64,000 bases of DNA. Origin: Zarea fungicola. Lineage: Eukaryota; Ascomycota; Sordariomycetes; Hypocreales; Cordycipitaceae. How positions within the stretch are numbered: position 1 is the first letter of the stretch; every line of letters begins with the position of its first letter. Where the stretch lies: NCBI GenBank assembly GCA_900169235.1, contig FWCC01000470.1:23652-87651 (forward strand), given 5' to 3'. A program made the translations under genes and the position numbers. This document shows, piece by piece, positions 47,150-58,659 of this stretch. Below the pieces are notes generated by a model. It did no database searches. It saw only the letters and a list, made by a program, of their open reading frames with translations, and was not told where the DNA came from.

Positions 47150-48206
47150 TTTGCCGTTTTTTTGTGAAGCTATGTATATAGAGGGGTAAAATAGGGAAGA
47201 AAAGAGCGTTACAGGGAGTCAAGTTTTATACTAATTGGGTTTTGGGGTGATCATGTATAAATAAGAGCTACAGACGGGCCATGGTGGGGTAAAATGAAGC
47301 TATGCGAATTGCGAGTGCGGGGGGTTTCGGGGCAATGGCGACTTATAACGCCATATGATACGACTGGCCCTATAGCACATGCCGCATTCGGACTGGAAAG
47401 AAATGGTACTAAATTAAATTGAAGAATAAGCAACGGAGATTTACTCACAAGCAAAGGGGCTCATTGAATCAGATCAGCTTCCGGCAACGATAAGGCGGGA
47501 AAACTCGCGTAGAAAAGGCTTTATGGTCCTGGCAAGGCTGGATTTCTAAGCAACAGCCAAAGATTAGAACTGATCTCTCCACTCGGTGCTTATTCCTAGC
47601 CTACGCCGTACTCCGTCCGGGAGGAACCCCGTTGGCCGGGACCGGCGGTGGATGGGTCCTTTCATTGCCCCGGCGCATTGGCAACGAATTAAAAAGGTTG
47701 GCAGACATGCAGCGGGAAAGTTGAACAGAGAAAAGTCTGCTGAGAATACCTTTGCCCCGTGGCTAACGGGACTTGCAGGAAGGCGCGGCGGATATTGGTA
47801 TGAATTTTGTTTCGATTCGGTTGTCATTCTTGCATTGCTGACACAATTGCTTCTGCCTGTTGCACTTGTACTATTTGTGGTTTGTTCGTTCGCTCCAACT
47901 TTTGGTGGCATCTGCACCACCATGTCGTTGTGTGAGAACATGACAAAATCTGCCTCGCTCAAAGGCCTGGCAGGCATCAGCCATGCGTTATAGCAATAAA
48001 GATGCAGGAAGGTGGAGCACAGCTGCAGGATTCTTGTTCAAGTCATGCAACCCTCTCCGCCCAAGGCTGCTTCGCCACGACTCTTTTTCGACCGGGTTAT
48101 CTCATATAAAGGGGCACACATCCAAGGGCCGAGTCTCACACGTTTCTAGTACTTTTCATCATCATAGCATCGCACCCACGTACCTCTGTTATCTTGTGCT
48201 GTAACC
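47150..48206. other. Divergent intergenic region
   Basis: This separates the quinone oxidoreductase start from the unknown gene at 48207. A TATAAA-like CATATAAAGG near 48102-48111 may serve the downstream gene. Overlapping open frames at 47564-47993 on both strands lack support. Confidence 0.5.
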
Positions 48207-49016
48207 ATGGAACGTAGCAGGGTGGCTACAGGGCGAGTCCGGCGGCAGCAGCGTCGAGAGGAGAATTTGAAGAAGGCTTTTCAGCAGCTACAGGAGGAGG
48301 AGATGTCCGGGACGGAGAGCGAGGACGAGATGAAAAGCGAAGCCGAAAGCAATCGTCGCAAGGCCCTTTCCCCATTAGAGCGGCTTCGCGAACATGGCCA
48401 AAAACTGCAGCAGCAAATCGAAACTGATGATGAAATGCTTGCCGTCCTCGAAAAATCTGTTTCTGACCGGGCCAATTGTCGCGCCAAAAAAGATTGCCTT
48501 TACGGACCAAGATACCACTACTTTCCCTTTGCCATTACTGATAAATACCGGATATGTTTGCATGGCGTGGAAAATTTGGACTGGTTTGGCCGGAGAAAAA
48601 ACTACTACCATATCCGATGCTTCAGTCACATGGTGGATGTACCTGCGCTCATACCATCAAAGCTGAAGCTAAACGGCGGACCAGAGAGGTGGCCAGTCAT
48701 GGTCCAGGAATGGTATCAGCACCAGGGACGCTTCGATATGGACAAGGTTGCAGCGTTTCTGGAAGACTATGACGCCTATGTAGCAGCTGCTGAAAAGTAC
48801 AGCGGCAGGGTAGATGACTGGCAACAGGCTCATGAGCAATCTTGTGCGGACAAGGCAGAAACGGACTGCGCGTGTCCTCCGAAACCTACGTTTCCTGTCA
48901 AACCGTTACTGGCGAATGTTTTTGACGGAGAAAAGGATGCCCGCAGTCTTGACGAGGTTTTGAAACACCCTGGATGTCGGTATGTGGATCATTGGGTTGG
49001 TGACCAGTTCCGCTGA
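48207..49016 (+). CDS. Uncharacterised fungal protein with putative zinc-binding module
   Basis: This intronless frame encodes 269 residues. The N-terminal 80 residues are a charged helical region (RRQQRREENLKKAFQQLQEEE, ERLREHGQKLQQQIETDDE), likely coiled coil. The middle has CRAKKDCLYGPRYHYFPFAI, then CLHG, WFGRRKNYYHIRCFSHMVDV, an arrangement of Cys and His residues (C...C...H..C) that recalls PARP-type zinc fingers but is too short and diverged to assign. The C-terminal part includes WYQHQGRFDMDKVAAFLEDYDAYVAAAEKY and a CADKAETDCACPP segment. I recognise no named family. Compact coding without introns and a plausible TATA-like element about 100 bp upstream support a real gene. Confidence 0.65.
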   Translation: MERSRVATGRVRRQQRREENLKKAFQQLQEEEMSGTESEDEMKSEAESNRRKALSPLERLREHGQKLQQQIETDDEMLAVLEKSVSDRANCRAKKDCLYGPRYHYFPFAITDKYRICLHGVENLDWFGRRKNYYHIRCFSHMVDVPALIPSKLKLNGGPERWPVMVQEWYQHQGRFDMDKVAAFLEDYDAYVAAAEKYSGRVDDWQQAHEQSCADKAETDCACPPKPTFPVKPLLANVFDGEKDARSLDEVLKHPGCRYVDHWVGDQFR

Positions 49017-49285
49017 TAGAGCGCCCCGTTCGGACTCTAGACCCTGAGCCAGAGGCTGAGAGCAACAAGGACGTGCGCCTTCGAGGAAAGGGTTTGTTGA
49101 AAAGATCAATAGGTGTGCCAAATGGTCAAGTATAGAACACGGGACAGCAACACATGGACTTTTGTGTAGTTTGTGTAAATTCACACCATCGTGTGTTGAA
49201 TGAAATCAATTGCATTCTGCTTACTAATTATCCATAAAGCGCGTCTTTCCACTGCTACTAAAGTATCTGAATTCTCACCAAGTTA
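49017..49285. other. Short intergenic between convergent genes
   Basis: These are 269 bp of 3' flanks; nothing else was seen. Confidence 0.5.
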
Positions 49286-50500
49286 TCAATGAAGCGTGCT
49301 TAGCTGCTGCAGTATTCTGTGCCTTGTGTCCTCGTCAGGACAGTAGCCAGACATGGCGGCAATGCGCGCCACTGCCCACTGCATGTTGAACATCAGCTGC
49401 ATCCTTGCGGCATCTGCCTCGGTTGACATCCAGAGGCGGATTATAGTCCCAGTTAGAAGAGTAGCACCCTCTACATCGTCGCCAAAGTGTTCGATACTGA
49501 AGCCGGACTCGGAGACTTTTTCAAACCTTTCAGCTACTAAAGCGGCTAGAGTTGTCTCGTTGAGTTGAATGCGTGCGTCCAAACCACCCTCAGGATATCT
49601 GGGCATAAGCCAGTGAAATTTGAGCTTGACAGCCCATTTCTCGTCCTCTGGATAAATGCCCAGACATTCGAAGCCACAGCAACCCGCTGTCCAAGAGGCT
49701 TCAGCATAGCCGAACAGGGGAATCAAGTTCCATGATTGATCTTCCAGTACCTGAGTAAATATCAGCCGCTGCATGGGGCTGATGTCGAAAAGGTAGTTGA
49801 AGAATTCGAGAGCCGCTTGTTGCAGCTTCATCTTTCCCGCGGCTGTCTTGAACATTGAGGACGGTACAATTGAACAGGCTTTGATAAATATTTCTGCGCC
49901 CGAAAGAGCGCATTGTCGCCCATGAAGACCGATGCAGAGTTTCTCTGAAATCTCGTCGCTCGGTTGACGGCCTCGCCCGAAGACTGTGGAGCACCAGATA
50001 TCAGTATTAAGAGAAGAGACCCGGTTCAGAAGAATGAGCATGTTAGAGAGCGCAGGGCTAAGGGATAAGAAGAGGTACTCTCGTGTCGTAGTTGTAATAA
50101 GAAAAAAAACAACCCCGACGCAAAAAAAAAAAAAAAACTTACAGAGCTCAATATTATTTTTCAAAAACCCGAGATGGAGGTAGAGAGGGAAGAGATCTTC
50201 GCTATCTCCCAAGCCTTTGAGTTTGGAAAGTGGCATTTGAAGGAAAAAAATCACATGCAGCTCTTTCATGTCCATGGCAGGCTCGGCTACATTGTTGCTC
50301 GGCTCAAATACGGCGAGCCGCGACTGAAGGACTCGAATCAGCCACAGACGCTCTCGGATCTCGTCACCACTCATCACATCGAAGGGCTCTCTTTCGATGC
50401 GGGGTTTGAGAAAGTGAAACAGAGCATCGGTGTTGCCACCTCCATCCAAGTAGCCTTCAATGCGCTTGATCCAATATTCAGGGTTCAACAGTTCCGTCAT
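49286..50500 (-). CDS. HNH-nuclease-related fungal protein with degenerate core
   Basis: The open frame spans 404 codons from ATG 50500 but almost certainly contains an in-frame intron near 49990-50140. That part translates into an implausible Phe/Thr-rich run (CKFFFFFCVG...), begins with a GTAAGT donor and holds a 15-base T-tract. The true protein is therefore about 350-370 residues. The C-terminal half resembles fungal HNH-type proteins. GLHGRQCALSG and ACSIVPSSM sit where the family has RDGRQCVVTG and CHIIPFS, and WTAGCCGFECLGIYPEDEKWAVKLKFHWLMPR matches the family's later FGFKCLGI..ED...L.FHW block. The key histidine of the HNH core is Ser here, so nuclease activity is doubtful. Exact exon ends are not resolved. 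Confidence 0.55.
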   Translation of the reverse strand: MTELLNPEYWIKRIEGYLDGGGNTDALFHFLKPRIEREPFDVMSGDEIRERLWLIRVLQSRLAVFEPSNNVAEPAMDMKELHVIFFLQMPLSKLKGLGDSEDLFPLYLHLGFLKNNIELCKFFFFFCVGVVFFLITTTTREYLFLSLSPALSNMLILLNRVSSLNTDIWCSTVFGRGRQPSDEISEKLCIGLHGRQCALSGAEIFIKACSIVPSSMFKTAAGKMKLQQAALEFFNYLFDISPMQRLIFTQVLEDQSWNLIPLFGYAEASWTAGCCGFECLGIYPEDEKWAVKLKFHWLMPRYPEGGLDARIQLNETTLAALVAERFEKVSESGFSIEHFGDDVEGATLLTGTIIRLWMSTEADAARMQLMFNMQWAVARIAAMSGYCPDEDTRHRILQQLSTLH

Positions 50501-51780
50501 TTTTTCCGGCTGTCAAGTGGATGGTGGTGCAGAGCTGGTTCGGGATCGGGGTCGACTTTTACGACGCCGTACACGATGGATGAAGAAGATCACGGAGAAG
50601 AAGTAGAGGTGGGCTAAATAGAGACGAGGAGGTCAAGGAAAGAAACCAAAACTGAGATGAAATGTGCCGGCCATGCAAGCGCACATTGTGCCTGTGCGTC
50701 CGGCCGGTGGCAGCTGGCGCAGGCAGCGACAATTGCGAATCGATTCTGTTTCTGCAAACCCACAGGTGTAATATTGTTGCTAAACGCAAACCCTCTCCGA
50801 AAAGAGACACGACCAGAAAAAATGGCAGGGAGCGTGCGAGGGGAAAGGAGAACGTGCAGTCAGAAGCACACGGCAAGTCAAGTAAGTGTACCAACTCGAG
50901 GCCGCTGGTTGTTCGTCAACCGGCGAAGCGCATTCACGCTACCAAAAGCAGCACCAGTCAATCCTGGACAAACTTGTATGGTTATCTTGGAATTTAGCTC
51001 TCTATTTACTCAAATATGTGTAAAGTCAACGTTTGAATATTTCCGACCGGCAAATGACGAGTTGCCAAGCTCTAAATCAGTCCTCGCATACACCGCCACC
51101 TGCACCCTCAACAAACGCACCAATTGCCCAGCCATTCCAGTCTCTACACTCGACCGCAAAGATACCAATGTCCTGGATACGCCAACAAACAGGATACAAG
51201 TCAGTTAGTCATTGGCACAGCCACGGAAATTTGCCTGCGGCATTTAGATAGTAGCCAACAGCGGTATACTCTCCATCGGTGTTCAACGTAGAGACCGACC
51301 CGATGCTATGCCAAAGTCTCCAGAGATAGCAGACGTAAGGTAACTAATTTTTTTCAATGCTGCAGCTTCTTTACGACAAGAACTGATCTTCTCTGCCAGT
51401 GCGACGACCAATTCCCATCATGTGCCAACTACGACCGTCTTGACTGGGTACCTGGCCAGAAGCCTGCCAGCCATTGTAGCCGAACGCTGGAAACGTGTGG
51501 CGGCGCATCGTGACTTGTTCAAAGCACTGGCATCAAGTTCCACGGCAATACTGGGAACCGGGATCGTGAAAGGACGGCCGCACCTAGGGTAGTGACGGGA
51601 CCTGCTGAGAATGCCACAGCCACGACGAGTGTGGACAACCGCATACAATGGGGTGCGCTGAAAACTGGCGGTGGCATGTATGATGACGATTTGGCAATCC
51701 TTTAAATTGGCACATTGGTGAGCTCTGTATTTCTGCGACAAACTTTTTTTGTATGTTTTCAAGAAGAAGTAAGTCCTCAA
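50501..51780. other. Intergenic, no supported gene
   Basis: Several overlapping open frames on both strands (for example 50657-51208) show no family resemblance, signal peptide or splice pattern. I treat the 1280 bp as non-coding. Confidence 0.45.
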
Positions 51781-52854
51781 CTAGACAGAAGTATCAGATT
51801 CACTAAGCTCCGCATCGGATTCACCAACATCAGAGTCGGATTCACCATTATCCGAGCCAAATTGATAGACTAGCTTGAAGTCGCCGTCTATATCATTTAC
51901 ACGTACTTTCTCTGGATCCGGGCGTTGGTTATAACTGAGTTCCGCACCAGAGCGTAGAATACGCACTTCCGTCTGAACCCACGACCGCTCGGCACAAATT
52001 TCCTTCCAGGATCCGTCCTTTTGGTACTCGATAAATGTCTGCGCCAGCATTTTCAAGTTGTGCAGCTGCGAGGGGCCACCGTCCATAAACATGCCGTTTT
52101 CATCCCTAACAAGGAGAGTGACGTCCAGAGACATGCGTCCTTCCTCCAGCGCCGTGGGGACAAGCGGCATCTCCTCCTCGTCCAGGTCCTCTTCCCGCAG
52201 TTGCCACCACTTCTCCCACAGGCACGGCGGAATCACCCTGATGTTGGCGCCCTCCTCTGGCGAGAGGTGCCGCAGCTTGCACCGGCGTGCGGGCTGCCGG
52301 AAGCTCTTGCGCGGGCAGGAGCCATTGGGACCTGTGAGCACGCTGCTCGCCGGCGTCGAGTCCGGCACGACGAGGGACAGCGTGCGGAGCGCCGGGAGAT
52401 TCTCCGTCAGCATCATCGGAAACTCGTCGTCATTTTGGTGGAAGCCCCACGGCAGCTCGACGGCGAGGTGCCGCACATGGTTTAGGACCGGGAGCTTGCC
52501 CTTCTGAGACGGGAGCGCTCCGATGTTCTCGCTGCCCCAGTACATGGTGTCCAGCTCCGGGCGGAAGGCGCGAAAGGGGACGGGACAGCCGGCGGCCGTG
52601 GAGGAGCGGAAGCGCAGGCCGCTCAGGACCTGGTTGCGCGCAATGGCACGCGACTCGCGGCAGACGTGCATGGCGACGGGGAAGCCCGTGTCCACGACAA
52701 AGGGCTGCGCGGGGGGCCTCGTCTCATAGTCATCATAGAATCGCCGCAGTTTGACGGGCCAGACGAGGCACACCTCGGGCTCGTCGGCAGGCAGGCTAAA
52801 CAGCCATATGCTTTGGCGAATCTCCAATGGTAAGTCTATGAATTTTGTGGGCAT
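51781..52854 (-). CDS. 2EXR-domain fungal protein
   Basis: This intronless frame encodes 357 residues. The start FIDLPLEIRQSIWLFSLPA matches the 2EXR family pattern (F..LP.EIR..IW...LP), followed by FVVDTGFPVAMHVCRESRAIA, the usual second conserved block with CRESR. The acidic C terminus (SDNGESDSDVGESDAELSESD) is low-complexity. The family is expanded in Pezizomycotina and related to F-box-like N termini; molecular function is unknown. The ATG at 52854 was chosen because it begins just before the conserved motif; the longer frame starts only with GTG. The gene is GC-rich in the middle. Confidence 0.8.
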   Translation of the reverse strand: MPTKFIDLPLEIRQSIWLFSLPADEPEVCLVWPVKLRRFYDDYETRPPAQPFVVDTGFPVAMHVCRESRAIARNQVLSGLRFRSSTAAGCPVPFRAFRPELDTMYWGSENIGALPSQKGKLPVLNHVRHLAVELPWGFHQNDDEFPMMLTENLPALRTLSLVVPDSTPASSVLTGPNGSCPRKSFRQPARRCKLRHLSPEEGANIRVIPPCLWEKWWQLREEDLDEEEMPLVPTALEEGRMSLDVTLLVRDENGMFMDGGPSQLHNLKMLAQTFIEYQKDGSWKEICAERSWVQTEVRILRSGAELSYNQRPDPEKVRVNDIDGDFKLVYQFGSDNGESDSDVGESDAELSESDTSV

Positions 52855-53119
52855 TTTTTCGTTTGCTGCGTGGTGGTGATGCACCCAGCTGTGATGTGTG
52901 GTGTGAGTTTTGAGTCTAGCAAGGCAATGGTCGCTGCACACCACCTGCGTGGGATGTGAGGCGAGACTCGTGCAGGCGCGGCACTACTTGCTTTTTCTAG
53001 CCACAAAGGATGCGGAAGCAATGAATGAGAATTTTTGTTAACTTAATTGAATGAGATGTACTTGTGGTTTTCATGTTTTTATACGTCCTTTCTGAACTCC
53101 ATTTATTTATTTTTTTATT
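52855..53119. other. Short intergenic region
   Basis: These 265 bp hold the 2EXR gene promoter and the OLE1 3' flank, both on the minus strand. Confidence 0.5.
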
Positions 53120-54470
53120 TCAAGATGCCTTGTTCGCCTTTTCGTCAAAACCTGCCTTCCAAATCTCAACCTCACCACCACCACGAATAACACCCACGCG
53201 CATCGACGACAATAAGTTGTGCGCCGCATTCGAATGGTCATAGACACCACCGTTAAACACGGCCGTCGCATCTTTTCCTACAAACGACGAGATGAGTGCT
53301 TTCCCGCCGGGATGATCATTAATAAACCCGGCGACATCGTGCACCACACCACTAATCGACACCAGGGCCTGGCCATTGTCGCTGGCCTGCGCCAGAAAGT
53401 CATCCCACGAGACGACGGGGAGCTCCTCAATGGGCACGCCCCAGTCCAGCTTGGCGCGCTTCTGATCGAGCTTCTTCTGCAGCTGCTGCACGCGGCCCTT
53501 TTCAATCTCGTTTTGCCGAAACTGCTTCAGGTCCGACGCCAGCCCCAGCTTCTTCCACGTCCAGATCGCCCACTTGGTCGGGTCGTACTGCCACCACTCA
53601 ATCGCATTCCTGTAGTCCGACGGAAACTCGTGGTGAAAATTATGATAGCCCTCGCCGAGCGTGACAAACGCGGTGATGACGTGGTCGCGCGGCGAGTTGC
53701 GGTCGTCAAAGGGCTGGTCGCCGAGCCAGTGGGCGAGCGAGTTGACGCAAAAGGTGGCCTGCTGGATGAAGCTGGAGCGCAGGATGCCCGCGTAGATGAA
53801 GCCGCCGCGCCAGTCGCCCCAGCCGAGGCCGCACACCAGCGTGGGCAGGACGAGCGCCATGAAGACGACGCCCGGGATGTAGTAGCGGTGCTGGAAGATG
53901 ACGACGGGGTCCTCGTTGAGGTCCGTAATGTCGGAGCGGCCGATGCGCTTCGGGTTCTGCTTCATCACGAGCCACCCCATGTGCGAGTATAGGAGACCCT
54001 TCTTCACCGAGTAGGGATCCTTGTCGGTGTCGGTGTACCGGTGGTGTGCGCGGTGGCCGCGGGACCACCACCGGATCGAGCCCTGTGTCGCAGCCAGGCC
54101 GACGGCGGCGAGGTAAATCTTTAATGGGAAGGTCGCTTTGTATGAGCAATGGGCCCAAAGACGATGGTAGCCTTGTTGGTGTATGTTAGTACCTGCTGCT
54201 GGTTGTGAAACGATGTATGGCAATGTATTGCCAGGGGAGAGACGAACCGGCCGTGATGCCCAACCCAGAGTTGTAATAGTATACGACGGCAAAAATGAGG
54301 GTATAGAGGTTTGCAGGGTAAAAGTATGCGGCTACGAGGCCAGCCAAGGGAAAAAACACTATAAAGGTAACGTTGAGCCAGTTGACGTGCTGATACCAGT
54401 TGCTGATGGTCATTGGCGTCTCGGTGATATGAAGGCGCCGAGCCGCTGGCTCCTTTTTGGCAATACCCAT
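53120..54470 (-). CDS. OLE1: Acyl-CoA delta-9 desaturase with C-terminal cytochrome b5
   Basis: Two exons (54248-54470 and 53120-54171, intron 76 nt) give 425 codons, 424 residues, slightly shorter than yeast Ole1. The intron join creates [12 protein letters not shown], the first histidine box. The second is [15 protein letters not shown] and the third is [18 protein letters not shown]-terminal cytochrome b5 domain has [21 protein letters not shown] with the HPGG heme ligand and [12 protein letters not shown] with the second His. It makes palmitoleic and oleic acid from saturated acyl-CoA in the ER membrane. The fusion order (desaturase then b5) is opposite to the front-end desaturase at 23.4-25.2 kb, as expected for the two families. 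Confidence 0.96.
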
Positions 54471-55289
54471 TGTTGCTGTCGTTTCCTCTATTCCTGAGAG
54501 TATACAAATGGTCTTGGAAGATTAAAAAGGACTCGTGGTTGTTGACATGGCATATGTAAGTGCTACAGTTCAGACTGGAGATTTTTATATTTTCTATTGC
54601 CTACATATTCCACAACCCAGTAAAAATACGTATGCATACGCACTATGTAAAGCAATTAATGAGCTCATAAAATAGACCGAGGCCTTCAACAGAAGATGCC
54701 ATCTCCCAACGCACGTGAAAGTTGCTTCATATATATGAGCCTAAAATATTTGTTGAGAATTGGATTAGATGGTGCCACCGACCCGGTGTTTCTAATTGCC
54801 CAACAGGACGGCTCGGGAAGTGTCTAGGTTGAATGACGGTGGGGAAAATCATGCAATAATCGCTGGCAAAATCGATGGATCTTTTAAAACTAATTAGTTG
54901 GCCTATTTTAACTCCTGTTTTGGTCCTCTCTTGGGATTTTGATCTTTGCTGGGCGGGCGACCGGAGAATGATCGCGTGTTTATTTTGTCGCCGCCCTAGA
55001 ATGTTGGGGCTCTGACATGGATCCGTCAAAAAGAGGGACTGCTTCAAACCTGGTCAAGTACCGACGCAGAGGCAAAAAAATATGCAGCATTGTTTCTAAA
55101 TTAATATTAATTCTGCAATATTCTAGATATTCTAGATCTTTTAGGGTTGTATTCTGGCAACCCTGCAGCCACCCAGGTTCTCACAAGCTATGACACCCAG
55201 CTGTTGGTTCCGCTCCCCTACTAGCATGGTCGATGGCGGAAGTCATCGTCCCACCCTCGAGTCAACCAGCTTCGGGAATAACTGTAAAA
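54471..55289. other. Intergenic, OLE1 promoter side
   Basis: This is the promoter region of OLE1. No gene was seen; a small frame at 54727-55047 has no support. Confidence 0.5.
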
Positions 55290-55800
55290 CTATACGGAGT
55301 ACGGAGTAAACGGTCTTGATACGCCGCGCACATCCCCATTTTTAAACAAAAACTTGCTACGTTCTGCAGTCGTAATAAAGTCAACTACGGTACCTCCTAC
55401 CCTGGACACTGTTGTCGTTTCATTCCATTTACACAAACTACGGCGAAGAGGAACTTCTTTCTCGTCGGTAAAAATAAAGCAATCAATAGGAAGATCTCCG
55501 GAGAGTCTTATTCGACTTGGATACTTCCACCATTGCCATTGTCCAAGTTCTGCGAACGCGCTGGAGGACACTTACCTGATACTGGTTGCTCCCCTGGTTG
55601 CGGCATAAATAGAGACGAGAACAATTGAATCTCTGGTCGCTGGGAGTTTCAGGAGATAAATTGCAGTGCTGTCAAGTATAGTCTGCAATAGTAGCCCCGC
55701 CAACTGTATTGGATGACTTGTGCGAATGCATTCCGGATCCATTTCCCTCTGCAGGGCGACAGATCTCTCGCTGACACCTGCCTCATACCAATACACAAGA
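55290..55800 (-). pseudogene. Possible two-exon gene fragment, unknown family
   Basis: On the minus strand, a segment translating to YEAGVSERSVALQREMDPECIRT...LLLQTILDSTAIYLLKL can be spliced at a GTAAGT donor (about 55576) to an acceptor about 69 nt on. This continues as RLSGDLPIDCFIFTDEKEVPLRRSLCKWNETTTV and VVDFITTAERSKFLF. Composition looks protein-like and the join keeps the frame, but no upstream start is found and no family is recognised. It may be a remnant of a larger gene. Confidence 0.25.
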
Positions 55801-57166
55801 GAACCACTCAGTGGAACTCGAATTGAGGCACACCGCCTCGCTACTGATAGCAGACACCTCGACAGTGTGGCTGATAAACGGCGAGCACACGGCCAGAATG
55901 CAGCCAGAATGCAGCCATGATTAGTAATACTTAATTTTAGTAATTCTGATTAGTATTAAATGTGTAGTTCTTGTAGCCCATGGCAACTGAATCCGAGGGC
56001 GAGACGTCATTCTTGTTTATGGTTCTCAAGTAAGCATGAGAAAAATCTTCTTGTCGGGTATCAGAGCAAAGCGCGGCTAGCTCCCAGCCAATACGGCATA
56101 TTTCTTGGCAACGCTGTAAAGCAGTTGATACTCAAAACACGCAGGAAATCACTCCCATCTATAATAGAAAGTGAAATGGATAGAGTCCTTAGTGCTAGAG
56201 TACTGACAAGAATTTCACCATGCTGATATTACAGTCTGCCATGGCAATGCCCCATTCCAGCAACCATGTTCGGTTGTCGATGACCCGTCAGGTCTTTACG
56301 TAAAGGAGACGCCTCAAAATACGCATACCTCTAGCAGCTTAGCTAGATAGTGGTATCCCATGCAAAACCGTGCTGGCCCGTCACTTAGATGTGGCTATAA
56401 TATTCGGATCGGCCGAATGTACCCAGTAACCGTTGAAGTTGGGCAAATCGTCTAATAAGCGCCACAATTCATTTACAGAATAGCCCACTACGACATGCAA
56501 TTCTTCTACATGTCCAATGTATAGGCGTTTAGCTGCTCCCACCGCGTATATGCGCTGAACATTCCGTTGATTTGTCTTCCGTCTGCTCGCTATAGTTGCC
56601 GACCTAGCGGATGATGCCGAAAACGGTAGCTCGCCATTTATTAGCTTGTACGCCAAGTCGTCATCGCCGGCCGGAAGTGGCCAATGGTCAAGGATGTCCC
56701 CGCCCAGAAAAAAAAAAGGCCCTTGGACTGGTAGGCAGGGTATTCATGGCCGCCGAATGAGCCAATTAGAACATTTGGAATTCAAGTTCAGGCAATTGTA
56801 CGATTCAAGGTCTTTCGTGTCAGCGGGGGTTCAAGGCGCAACTATACCTAATAAGCAGCTAACTACAGCTAGCCAACGAAAGCTAGTGCTGACTGTCTCA
56901 GCGATCATTTGAAGCTGCTGCTGTGGAGTTTTTCACAACTTGCGGTAACTAGACTACTTTACCTGACAAAGCCGCATGGTGTTGTGCCTGTATGGCGTCG
57001 GTGTGTGCCGTAGAAGGATTCTTATTGGAAACTATTCCATTGGCAGCCAAACCCCACCATAGCTCAAAGTTATTTAATACTTGGCCTGCCCACTGCCCGC
57101 GCCGGCTTCAGTCAGTCACAGCATATAACCGAAAATACCAGCGGACCTGCTTCACATTCAGCAAAA
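55801..57166. other. Intergenic, acireductone dioxygenase promoter side
   Basis: No supported gene. A minus-strand frame at 56381-56656 reads like protein (NGELPFSASSARSATIASRR) but lacks an ATG and a family match. Confidence 0.45.
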
Positions 57167-57829
57167 ATGAAGGCTTACATGTACGACAACCTCGAGGTAT
57201 GTGTCTCACCAAATGGTCCGTTTCGCCAGATTCCTTTCTTACATGGTGCGCCGTAAAAAAAACAGGGCGACCAGCGCTTGCCCCACGACTCTGGCAAGGC
57301 CGTCGACGCCGCCAGACTCGGCGAGCTCGGCGTCCTCTACTACAACATTACCGACGTCGAGGGCGTTGACAAGCTTGCTCTCGAGCGCAACTACAAGAAC
57401 CGCGACGAGATCACTGTCTCCCCGGAGAAGATGGGCGCCATCTACGAGGAAAAGGTCAAGTCCTTTTTCTGCGAGCACCTCCACGACGATGAGGAGATTC
57501 GCTACATCTTGGACGGCAGGGGATTCTTTGATGTCCGCAGCAAGTCTGATGATTGGGTCCGCATTGAGCTTGAGAAGAACGATCTGTTGATTCTCCCCGC
57601 GGGAATCTACCACCGCTTCACCACTGCTGAGGATAACGTGAGTTATTAGCGCATGGGCGTCTGCTCTTTGGCAATCGGCCTACAAATTAAATAGGTTGAC
57701 TAACAATTGTTTTAGTACATTCAGGCCATGAGACTCTTCAAGGACGAGCCTAAATGGACCCCTCTGAACAGAGCTCCTGAGCTGAACGAGAACCCCTCGC
57801 GCCAGGAGTATGTTCAGAAGTTCCTGTAA
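57167..57829 (+). CDS. ADI1: Acireductone dioxygenase (methionine salvage)
   Basis: Three exons (57167-57196, 57266-57637, 57716-57829) give 172 codons, 171 residues, the normal ARD length. Cupin metal ligands are visible in [16 protein letters not shown] (His-x-His and Glu) and in LPAGIYHRF (His). The N terminus [20 protein letters not shown] matches the eukaryotic ARD start and supports the 30-nt first exon. It oxidises acireductone to formate and 2-keto-4-methylthiobutyrate in the methylthioadenosine salvage cycle, in cytosol and nucleus. ACC synthase-type reactions release methylthioadenosine, which feeds this cycle, but the two genes are 52 kb apart and a link is speculative. Confidence 0.96.
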
Positions 57830-58659
57830 ACCGAGACACTTTGGCCCCTCTGCCTGCTAGCAATGCGATGGTGGATTAATAACCTTGGGACGCCTTTTGG
57901 TGCCCGCTTTGGTGGTCGGATTATAAAGGATCAATAAATAAAAGCCGTAAAAGTTAGATTGAATAAAAAAAGAAATAAAATGACAATTAGATGACCGTTT
58001 CCATTTCATTACCTTTACTTACGTTCGATGCGAAGATTAAAGTATTAATATGCATCGATTTGGCAGTGGGACAAACTCTGCAAGTTGGCGCTGTACTTAC
58101 CTACCAGCAGTTACAAGTATATCCGCGGGTCGCTCATATTATCCCCGCGGTAATAGCAGGGTAGTGTCTGTGCTAGCTACGGAGGTATTCACATTTTGAG
58201 TTGACACTGGACCGAGACGTCAGCACTAGATATATCCACCTCTGCCTGTTATCAGCGCCTTGGTAACCAACAATGCAGGGACATGACACAACTGACATTA
58301 CCCAGTATTCACAATTATAGCCCCCACTTGTAGAGGAGAAGGCAGGGATCTACCAACGGCTTTTTAATTGGCGGCTTGGCAGCGTTGTCGTCGGGAGGAA
58401 CTGTGAACAAAGTCCAGACACCCACCCGGCGTCACAACGAACTCCCAAAGTAGGCAAACGTCAGGCATGACAAGGTGGGCCATGCTAGTCGTGGCAATAA
58501 CATATCGGAATTGTTATTATAATAGAACACCGTCTTTACTGACACGTGATGGAATGCCGAGATCCGTTCGTTTCAATATATTTACTGGTCGTCCACAAGG
58601 TTACCCTCCCTTGATGCTGTGCAGTCCATTTTAGTAGCTGCCTGTATTTTGTCTACAAC
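57830..58659. other. Intergenic, no gene seen
   Basis: These 830 bp hold the 3' flank of ADI1 and the promoter of the acyl-CoA dehydrogenase gene. Confidence 0.5.

Noticed and set aside
47564..47993. Overlapping open frames on both strands between two genes
   Set aside because: Neither has family resemblance; one shows a single hydrophobic stretch only, and the two are mutual shadows.
50657..51208. Plus-strand open frame of 183 codons
   Set aside because: Composition is not protein-like beyond chance, and several frames overlap on both strands.
56381..56656. Minus-strand open frame of 91 codons
   Set aside because: No ATG start and no family; kept only as a remark in the intergenic entry.
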